Source: Pseudomonas reidholzensis
Lineage (GTDB): Bacteria > Pseudomonadota > Gammaproteobacteria > Pseudomonadales > Pseudomonadaceae
Reading direction: 5' to 3'
Length of the DNA stretch: 64,000 nucleotides
Assembly (NCBI RefSeq): GCF_900536025.1
Contig: NZ_UNOZ01000004.1
Location: forward strand, 1 to 64,000
Positions 58,325-64,000 of the stretch are shown here, in pieces. Position numbers and translations under genes: made by a program. The notes under the pieces were generated by a model that worked only from the letters and a program-made list of their open reading frames with translations, did not search any database and was not told the DNA's origin. The first letter of the stretch is position 1; every line of letters begins with the position of its first letter.

Positions 58325-58415
58325 GGTATGAGCCTGGAGCGGTCGGCTCCGTTGGCGAATTGAGTCTGATAGTCGCCCGGTAGGGTTCCATGTCAATGGT
58401 TTACCGGCCTACAGG

Positions 58416-58448
58416 CAAAGCCCGCCGACTGCGGGCTTTGTTTTTTCT
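58416..58448 (+). terminator. Terminator of the toxin-like operon
   Basis: CAAAGCCCGC-CGACT-GCGGGCTTTG followed by TTTTTTCTT. The arms are the same as in the hairpin behind tRNA-Thr. Confidence 0.88.
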
Positions 58449-59046
58449 TCTCGGATGGCCTTTACGTCTAAGTCGATCCTGCGGGCTATGCGCATCAGGC
58501 TCGCCGATTCGCGTGATGTCCAGCAAAGGGACTGGCTGCTAGCCCGTGCAGGTCCGGCCAGGCTACGGCGACCTCCCTTCCCGACCCACTCCATTGCCTC
58601 CCAATTCGACTTATGGGCGCACGTCATTCGAGATAGTGCTTATCTTGAATTTTGATTTCGTCCAGTGTTTCCGGGAAGAAAATCGTAAATTTTAGAGATA
58701 GTGCTTCAACCGCTCAGAGATGTTTTCTGGATTCGGGTTGTTCCGCCCGTCAGCTACTGGTAACGGGTGGGACGAAGCTGCTCACCCATGCGCTGTTGAT
58801 GAAGTAGGGCTTTGAGGTGAACGTCGCTGGCGGTCTGTTGAATCCCACTTCAACTTTTGTCTTTTTTCCTTCAACACTCCAGGAAATTTCTGCCCCCCTC
58901 GGCCCTTGCGCTGAGGTCCTGCCAAGGGATAGATTCTTTTAGTCGCAGCAAAATCTGCGACCGGGTGTAGGAACCCGCTGATAAACTTGGCGCACGCATT
59001 AGGCGCCCCTATCACCACAGCTGGCGCTTTTTTTGTGCCCGCTGCG
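58449..59046. other. Gene-free region
   Basis: No reading frame here looks coding. A 12-base direct repeat, GAGATAGTGCTT, occurs at about 58630 and 58695. The stretch leads into the structured region at 59047. Confidence 0.4.
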
Positions 59047-59181
59047 ATGTGTTATGGCGGCTGTGTGTGGGCAGGCTTCGGCCTGGCCGGGTTCCAAGTT
59101 TCCCGGTATTCCTACCCCATGCACAGCTGCCACCCAATCCCGTAGGAAGGATCGTGGTAGCTCCAACCTGAAAACTTGGAG
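59047..59181 (+). ncRNA. Structured leader RNA candidate with a 32-codon upstream frame
   Basis: Three hairpins follow each other: CAGGC-TTCG-GCCTG (59072-59085, a UUCG tetraloop), CCGGG/CCCGG (59087-59106) and CTCCAA/TTGGAG (59161-59181). The frame 59047-59145 encodes MCYGGCVWAGFGLAGFQVSR and 12 more residues. I recall similar sequences, with the same UUCG hairpin and CCGGGTTCC block, upstream of small genes in other Pseudomonas genomes. A regulatory leader or small RNA is plausible. Confidence 0.5.
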
Positions 59182-59320
59182 TCTCATGCATGCCTATCCG
59201 CATTCTGAGCAACATCCTCGCATCCGCTCTCCGCCGCAGCGCGCCGACGGTGTCCTCTCATTGCTTCTATCCAATCCACACCCAGTCCCACCGTAAATCC
59301 GTTCAAAAGAAGGTATCCCC

Positions 59321-59554
59321 ATGACCGATAATGAACGCTTGTCCAGCGTCCAGAGCTTTGTCTGGACCCTCGAACTGCTTGGTGAAGCGCTCGTCCAGCA
59401 CGACGAGGTGCTGGAGTGTGAACACAATCCGCAACTGAGCTTCCGCAACACGGCGGGTATCCATCAGGCGATTCGCATCATCAGTCGTCTGGCGGCTGAG
59501 CAATGCGGCAAGCTGCTCAAGACCGACGAAGAGATACCGGTCGATAGCCGCTAG
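59321..59554 (+). CDS. Small acidic protein of unknown function
   Basis: 77 residues, MTDNERLSSVQSFVWTLELL..., helical and acidic, with AIRIISRLAAEQCGKLLKTD at the C-terminal side. AGAAGG lies upstream of the ATG. It follows the structured leader by about 140 bases and ends before a hairpin. It resembles the small Pseudomonas-only proteins of the DUF3077/DUF6124 kind in size and context, but I cannot assign it to either. Confidence 0.65.
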   Translation: MTDNERLSSVQSFVWTLELLGEALVQHDEVLECEHNPQLSFRNTAGIHQAIRIISRLAAEQCGKLLKTDEEIPVDSR

Positions 59555-59580
59555 GCAAGGCGCGCAGAACCTGTGAGTGG

Positions 59581-59602
59581 GCCGCGCTTACTTAAGCGCG
59601 GC
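59581..59602 (+). terminator. Hairpin after the small acidic-protein gene
   Basis: GCCGCGCTT-ACTT-AAGCGCGGC, 9-bp perfect stem, 26 bases after the stop. The T tract is weak, so the terminator call is moderate. Confidence 0.5.
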
Positions 59603-59645
59603 TCCTCTCACTGTCCAATTTGCTTGGATTCTGTGATGCATTTGA

Positions 59646-60404
59646 TCACTGCAGTCTAAACGTATTTTTCAGACGCTCGACGATTCCGGCCAGCTCGCCA
59701 CTGAGCCCCAAGTCTTTCAAATTTACGTTCTCTCCCTCCAGCAACTCCAGAAACACCTTCATATCCTCAGTGATCCTGTCTGGTAGCTCGACTGGATCGG
59801 AGGTCAGCAACCCCGTTAGCGCCAGTACATCATTGCGGTGTTTGCGGATGTTTCTTGCGTCGATCTTTTCTCCTGCTTGCTGGCGAGTCGACAAATCCAG
59901 CCATGCTTTAGCTTTGAACGGAATGAGTCGATCAGCACCGATGTAGCAATGCAGTTGATTCTGCTGGCGCCCACCCAGAAGAAAGTTGTAGTAAGCGTCG
60001 TCCAGCAGGATCGCAGACAAACTCGACAATGCTTCATCAGTAGGGATGGGTGTGAGCGTCGCATTCTCGGGGTGCTCAAGGCTTTCCGTTGCCCGAGAGA
60101 AGAGCTCGATCTGCACGGGGTAAGCTTCATCCGAGGGGTGCTGGAAGCGGTAGAACACAGGACGTCCGATGCTGCTTTGCTTGATGCGATAGCCGCCGCT
60201 CTTGATGTACTCCCAGAAGGTGGCGAAAAACGCATTGTTCAGCGCCTCGATGACCAGGACGATGTCGAGGTCCTTGGTTGTCCTGAACGTCTCCCCGGCA
60301 TCCTCCATCGTCAGCGAAGCAGCGACACCGCCAATCAGCACATAGCGATGCCGATGCTCGCTGAAATACCGTCCAAAATGCGCTAGCCCTCTGACTTCAG
60401 CCAT
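59646..60404 (-). CDS. Nucleotidyltransferase, AbiEii-like toxin
   Basis: This 252-residue protein has the minimal nucleotidyltransferase core GG (25-26, IGGVAAS) followed by RTTKDLDIVL with D45 and D47 as metal ligands. Overlaps by 22 bases the upstream winged-helix gene, the arrangement of AbiE-type type IV toxin-antitoxin pairs in which the toxin modifies a tRNA or other acceptor. Could be an active toxin; not tested here. Confidence 0.75.
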   Translation of the reverse strand: MAEVRGLAHFGRYFSEHRHRYVLIGGVAASLTMEDAGETFRTTKDLDIVLVIEALNNAFFATFWEYIKSGGYRIKQSSIGRPVFYRFQHPSDEAYPVQIELFSRATESLEHPENATLTPIPTDEALSSLSAILLDDAYYNFLLGGRQQNQLHCYIGADRLIPFKAKAWLDLSTRQQAGEKIDARNIRKHRNDVLALTGLLTSDPVELPDRITEDMKVFLELLEGENVNLKDLGLSGELAGIVERLKNTFRLQ

Positions 60405-61402
60405 TCCAATCGCTCCCTGAGTTCATCGAGCGCAATCTGGATGCGCTCGTCCGGACTAGTGTCCAGACTCAGGAGCAATGAAGCTTCATCCGCTACTTCA
60501 CCGGATATTTCCAACGTGGCATATGCCCAGATCTCCACCCAGGCGTGGGTCTCGTCTACCGAGTCCACAGCCCTGAAAACCTGCGCTTGCGACAGTTGGT
60601 CAAACCGCTGCTTGGTCATGCCGTAGACGGGCTGTTGGGGTTCGGCAAGCATCGTATACGTCGCCAGTGCAGTTTCGCCCGCGAGGAATGTGCCGTTGCC
60701 AAGAGGCGGTTTGGCATCAATTGCCACTTTCCGTTTCACAGGTGAGCGAAGGCATGGCAGGGCCTGCTTGAAGACTTCAGATGGCGTGCCTGCAAACGCA
60801 TATGAATGGGTAGCAGCCTTGCGTTGAGCCTGTTGAATCAGCTTCAGCTGGAGTAACTGATCGACAACCTTAGAGAGCGTGACTCGGCTGTATCTCAGCT
60901 TGCCCATGAGGGCATTTGCCTGGAACAACGGGTGGTCGCTCCACCCCTCATACAGGCAGCGGAGCAGCATTGCCTGGGCCGCAGGCAGCAGTGTGGCTAC
61001 CTCACTGCGTGTCTCGCGTTTGCGGAAGCGCTCGCGCAGGTCCATTGCCAGCTCGGGAATGAACATCTGGTAGCCCGGCTGGATGAAGTTGAGGCGGTGC
61101 GCAATCAGGCTGCGGCGCTCCTGGGCGGAGAGGGATTTGCAGACGTATACGGGCACTGCCTCAGTCGCTTTGCGGACCTGAGCGATGTGCTTGCCCAAAG
61201 TGATTGCGCCCGGGTACTCGTCGGCAACGGACGCTAGCAGTAAAAGGGGCGGCGTCGGGTCTTCGAACTGGAGTGTCAGTTCGCAGAGCGCGTAAGCATC
61301 CTGGATACCGTAAGCGACCTTGGCCTTCGACCGCTCCACGTGCGCTGGCACGCCCAGGATGGACTCAAGATAGAACCTGACTTCGTCTCTGAGCGTGGCC
61401 AT
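60383..61402 (-). CDS. AbiEi-like winged-helix antitoxin/regulator
   Basis: This 339-residue protein has a central region ANALMGKLRYSRVTLSKVVD that reads as a winged helix (about residues 160-200); the N-terminus (MATLRDEVRFYLESILGV...) and C-terminus are unassigned. Translated just before, and overlapping, the nucleotidyltransferase. Probably represses its own operon and neutralises the toxin, as in AbiE-like systems. Confidence 0.7.
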   Translation of the reverse strand: MATLRDEVRFYLESILGVPAHVERSKAKVAYGIQDAYALCELTLQFEDPTPPLLLLASVADEYPGAITLGKHIAQVRKATEAVPVYVCKSLSAQERRSLIAHRLNFIQPGYQMFIPELAMDLRERFRKRETRSEVATLLPAAQAMLLRCLYEGWSDHPLFQANALMGKLRYSRVTLSKVVDQLLQLKLIQQAQRKAATHSYAFAGTPSEVFKQALPCLRSPVKRKVAIDAKPPLGNGTFLAGETALATYTMLAEPQQPVYGMTKQRFDQLSQAQVFRAVDSVDETHAWVEIWAYATLEISGEVADEASLLLSLDTSPDERIQIALDELRERLEWLKSEG

Positions 61403-61413
61403 TTCAAGTCTTC

Positions 61414-61475
61414 GTGTTAACTCTATTTTTTAACTGTAAGCATTAGAGGTTTGCAAGTCAAAAATTGGGTTAACA
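61414..61475 (-). promoter_or_regulatory. Promoter and repeats upstream of the AbiE-like operon
   Basis: On the minus strand, TTGACT and TACAGT are separated by 17 bases. Downstream, AGTTAA occurs twice 13 bases apart (AGTTAAAAAATAGAGTTAAC), and a further GTTAAC lies upstream. These repeats could be operators for the antitoxin. Confidence 0.5.
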
Positions 61476-61564
61476 CCGAGGCCCTGGCATCAGTCGCATC
61501 AAGCCGCCAAAAGCGCTTTACCTAGGCCGGACGCTATTCAGCCTCAAGTACAACGGTGACAGGA

Positions 61565-62143
61565 TCAGCACTCCAGCCGCGTGACCCACTCATTCGTTTC
61601 CTCGCAGTCAAACTCCGTAGCATCGAACGCCTCCCCAAACCACTCCATCCTGAACGCATGGTCCGGGTGGTCAGCATCAGCCATCGCCGCGACAAACTCG
61701 GAGTAGCCCCAAGGTCCGCCGACATCCTCCGGCGGGCAGGCATTGGCGCCGTCGATGCAGCACGGAACCTGCGGGTAGGCGATGGCCGGGAGGATTTCTT
61801 CCACTTCGATCCGGTGCTGCCAGCTGTCACCGAAGTCGTAGAGGTAGCGAAACTCATGCTGACCATTGAGGACTTTGGCCAAGCGCTTGCGGGCTTCTGA
61901 CTGCACCGGGCTGCCCCAGCCATCCGGGTCGGGGACGCTGTAGCGCTCGGCACCGATGTGAAACTCATGCAGGTGGCAATCCTGCCAGCCCATCGCAGCC
62001 TGGATGACCTTGTGCAGGCGAGTCAGGGTGATGGTGTCCGGCACGACTACACGACGCCAGATCTTAGGCTCGATGTCTTCAAGTTCGATGCGCAGCACAA
62101 ACAACGATGCTGCGGGCTTGGAGGGGCGAACAGGTTTAACCAT
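61565..62143 (-). CDS. Plasmid pRiA4b ORF-3 family protein
   Basis: This 192-residue protein has the family phrases FVLRIELEDIEPKIWRRVVV, LHKVIQAAMGWQDCHLHEF, YLYDFGDSWQHRI and CPPEDVGGPWGYSEF. Common on plasmids and genomic islands; biochemical role unknown. Confidence 0.88.
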   Translation of the reverse strand: MVKPVRPSKPAASLFVLRIELEDIEPKIWRRVVVPDTITLTRLHKVIQAAMGWQDCHLHEFHIGAERYSVPDPDGWGSPVQSEARKRLAKVLNGQHEFRYLYDFGDSWQHRIEVEEILPAIAYPQVPCCIDGANACPPEDVGGPWGYSEFVAAMADADHPDHAFRMEWFGEAFDATEFDCEETNEWVTRLEC

Positions 62144-62359
62144 TGGCTGGCGGTCTCGTAAGGCTTGTAGGGCGTGAGCGCTTATCTTAACGAGGTTTTC
62201 TGCGCAGCAAGTGCTCAGTTGTCCTGTTCAGCGAATGCCTCAGTGCGCTTGGCTGCCAATGGCCTAGGCAATTCAGGCTGGGAGGGAGCGGTACGGCCCG
62301 CTTTCATGCCTTTTCTGCATGCAGCACAACCACCAACAGGTCGACTTTCGTCCGTAGCA

Positions 62360-62397
62360 GGTTTATATTTTTAGAGAATTTATAAATTCTATAAACC
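62360..62397. promoter_or_regulatory. Nested palindromes upstream of the HTH/metallopeptidase gene
   Basis: Outer arms GGTTTATA (62360-62367) and TATAAACC (62390-62397) enclose a perfect 16-base palindrome AGAATTTATAAATTCT (62375-62390). They overlap the AT-rich promoter, 18 bases from the start. This is a likely autoregulatory operator for the HTH protein. Confidence 0.65.
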
Positions 62398-62414
62398 GCT
62401 CAGAGAGGTCAGCC

Positions 62415-63482
62415 ATGATCGGTGAACGCCTGAAACGCGCTCGCGCTGCCGCAGGCCTGTCGATGCAGGCGCTCGGAGACCTGGCCGGCGTCAGTGCCAA
62501 CATGATCAAGAAGTACGAGCATGACCAGAGCATGCCTGGCTCCGCCACGCTGATCCGGTTGTGCAAGGCGCTTTCGGTGCGGGCTGAGTATTTCTTCCGG
62601 CCCGTAAAGGTCGAACTCTCGGGTGTCGAGTATCGCAAGCGCTCCAATACGCCCAAGGCAACGCTAAAGCGGATCGAGGCCGACGTGCTCGATCAGGCTG
62701 AGCGCTGGCAGGAACTGATCAATGCCTGGCCGGAGTTTCCTCTGCAGGCCTATGCCCCGCCCGCCGGGCTGCCTGGGCGAGTCAGTACGCTGGAGCAGGT
62801 CGACGGTCTGGCTGACCATGTGCGGGCTCAGTGGGCGCTTGGCTTGAGTCCGATCCCTGACCTGATTGATGTGCTCGAGACGCACGGCATCCTGGTGATC
62901 ATCACCGATGTCGAGGCGCACGCTAAGTTCGATGGCCTTCAGGCTAGCGTGGGCGGCCAACCGGTGATTGTGGTGTCCAGCAACTGGCCTGGGGACCGGC
63001 AGCGTTTCACCCTTGCCCATGAGCTAGGGCATTTGCTGTTGCATGAGCGTCTGGCATCAGAGCTAGACGAGGAAAAGGCTTGTAATCGTTTCGCGTCGGC
63101 ATTCCTGGCACCCGCCAGCGCGATGCGCCAACATCTGGGCAGCCAGCGGCACATGCTGGAGATGCGTGAACTCTACCTGCTCAAGGCCGAATATGGCCTG
63201 AGCATGCAGGGCTGCCTTTACCGAGCAGGTGACCTGGGTATCGTCGCGCAAAATGTCCGAGAGCGCCTGTTCATGGTCTTCGTCAAGCAAGGCTGGCGTA
63301 AGCAGGAGCCAGGGCAACCGTATCGCCAGGAGACCACGCGATTGTTCCAGCAACTTGTCTATCGTGCGCTGGGGGAGGGCATTGTCGGTGAGTCCAAGGC
63401 CGCCGAGCTTTTGGGGATGACTGTGTTCCATTTCCATCAGGCGCGTAAGCTGGAGTTGTTGGATGCAGCTGCTCATCAGTGA
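62415..63482 (+). CDS. XRE-type HTH fused to ImmA/IrrE metallopeptidase
   Basis: This 355-residue protein has an N-terminal HTH (SMQALGDLAGVSANMIKKYE, 16-35) and a zinc-peptidase motif HELGH (H202, H206) in FTLAHELGHLLLHERL, with the third ligand E/D likely in DEEKACNRFA. In ImmA/IrrE proteins the peptidase cleaves a repressor or antitoxin. It overlaps the PIN gene by 20 bases. The pair probably acts as a toxin-antitoxin or phage-response module. Confidence 0.85.
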   Translation: MIGERLKRARAAAGLSMQALGDLAGVSANMIKKYEHDQSMPGSATLIRLCKALSVRAEYFFRPVKVELSGVEYRKRSNTPKATLKRIEADVLDQAERWQELINAWPEFPLQAYAPPAGLPGRVSTLEQVDGLADHVRAQWALGLSPIPDLIDVLETHGILVIITDVEAHAKFDGLQASVGGQPVIVVSSNWPGDRQRFTLAHELGHLLLHERLASELDEEKACNRFASAFLAPASAMRQHLGSQRHMLEMRELYLLKAEYGLSMQGCLYRAGDLGIVAQNVRERLFMVFVKQGWRKQEPGQPYRQETTRLFQQLVYRALGEGIVGESKAAELLGMTVFHFHQARKLELLDAAAHQ

Positions 63483-63948
63483 TGCCAACATCCTGATCGA
63501 CCTCGAGGAAGGAGGGCTGCTTGAACAGCTCTTCAGGCTTGCGTACCGGTTCACCATTCCCGATATTCTTTTCTATGACGAACTTGAATCACAGCATGCG
63601 CACCTGTTGGAGCGTGGGCTTGAGTTGGGCGAACTGAGCCCAGACACCATGCTTTATGCGATGAATCTCATTGCTAGAGTGCGCGGGCCGAGCCGCAATG
63701 ACTGCTTCGCTCTCGCGTTGGCCAAGCAGGAGAATTGTCCGCTGCTTTCTGGCGATGAGGCGTTGCGCAAGGCTGCAGTCAGAGAAGGGGTGGAGGTCAA
63801 AGGTACGCTGTGGGTGGTTGAGGCGCTCGTGGGCAGCAACATCATTTCGCTTGCTCAAGCCCACGCAGCCTACGAGCTGATGAAATCGAATGCCCGGCGT
63901 TTGCCCTGGACGCTCGCTCATCAGCGGCTGGATGAGCTAGAGCGCTGA
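63463..63948 (+). CDS. PIN-domain protein, probable RNase toxin
   Basis: This 161-residue protein has the acidic site residues in order: D7 (ISDANILIDL), E40 (FYDELE), D80 (SRNDCFALALA) and D98 (LSGDEALR). This fits PIN-family Mg-dependent RNases. Its start lies inside the upstream HTH/ImmA gene, so both are translated from one message; the HTH protein is the likely antitoxin. Confidence 0.82.
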   Translation: MQLLISDANILIDLEEGGLLEQLFRLAYRFTIPDILFYDELESQHAHLLERGLELGELSPDTMLYAMNLIARVRGPSRNDCFALALAKQENCPLLSGDEALRKAAVREGVEVKGTLWVVEALVGSNIISLAQAHAAYELMKSNARRLPWTLAHQRLDELER

Positions 63949-64000
63949 GTCCATTTTCCAAGCTACGACTAGCTATCCAGTTCAGCGAGTGCATCATTCC

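Noticed and set aside
58455..59018. Short frames at 58455-58655 and 58782-59018
   Set aside because: No ribosome binding site and arginine/proline-rich composition, consistent with non-coding DNA.

Overview
The window reads as a chromosome segment of a high-GC Pseudomonas, most likely of the P. putida group. The basis is the gene order (pqi operon, rpsT, murJ, ribF-ileS-lspA-fkpB-ispH, minor pilins, thiO, bamD, rluD, pgeF, clpB, ndh, yacG-coaE-pilD-pilC, pilA, tRNA-Thr) and repeated REP elements carrying the CGGGTAAACCCGCTCCCACA core typical of that group. No database was consulted; names come from motifs, length and context.

Bases 1-39092 are core genome. They hold the end of an rRNA operon (23S 3' end, 5S, terminator); a lipid-transport operon (two half-size PqiA proteins and a six-domain MCE protein); rpsT; murJ; the ribF-ileS-lspA-fkpB-ispH operon; a minor-pilin cluster (fimT/fimU-like, pilV, pilW, pilX, pilE); thiO; and a minus-strand catabolic operon (GntR regulator, Tat-type binding protein, two permeases, two ATPases, N-carbamoyl hydrolase, amidase). 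Then come bamD, rluD, pgeF and clpB with a good heat-shock promoter, three tRNAs (Asn, Pro, Lys), an RibD-like reductase, ndh, a CbiM-like permease, yacG, coaE, pilD, pilC and pilA, ending at tRNA-Thr(CGT).

Bases 39093-51658 form a genomic island. The last 22-23 bases of tRNA-Thr recur, lacking one G, at 51637-51658, which gives attL and attR 12.5 kb apart. The island carries a two-gene module that splits a Rad50/SMC-type ATPase between two proteins, the second ending in two tandem LexA/S24-like domains. It also has a decayed IS66 element, a run of small minus-strand genes, a short tyrosine recombinase without a clear start, an array of GTTACAC repeats and an Apea-like HEPN protein. This looks like phage-defence or mobile cargo.

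Bases 51659-64000 are further accessory DNA. A LuxR-type response regulator and hybrid kinase are divergent from a three-gene cluster: two proteins built like alpha-helical pore-forming toxins and a nitrilase-fold enzyme with an intact Glu-Lys-Cys triad. After these come a structured leader with a small gene, an AbiE-like toxin-antitoxin pair, a pRiA4b ORF-3 family gene, and an HTH/ImmA-type metallopeptidase overlapping a PIN-domain protein. Near-identical terminator hairpins after tRNA-Thr, after attR and after the toxin cluster suggest serial insertion at this tRNA.

The two strongest candidates for undescribed biology are the split ATPase/S24 module (40052-44043) and the kinase-toxin-nitrilase cluster (51775-58324).
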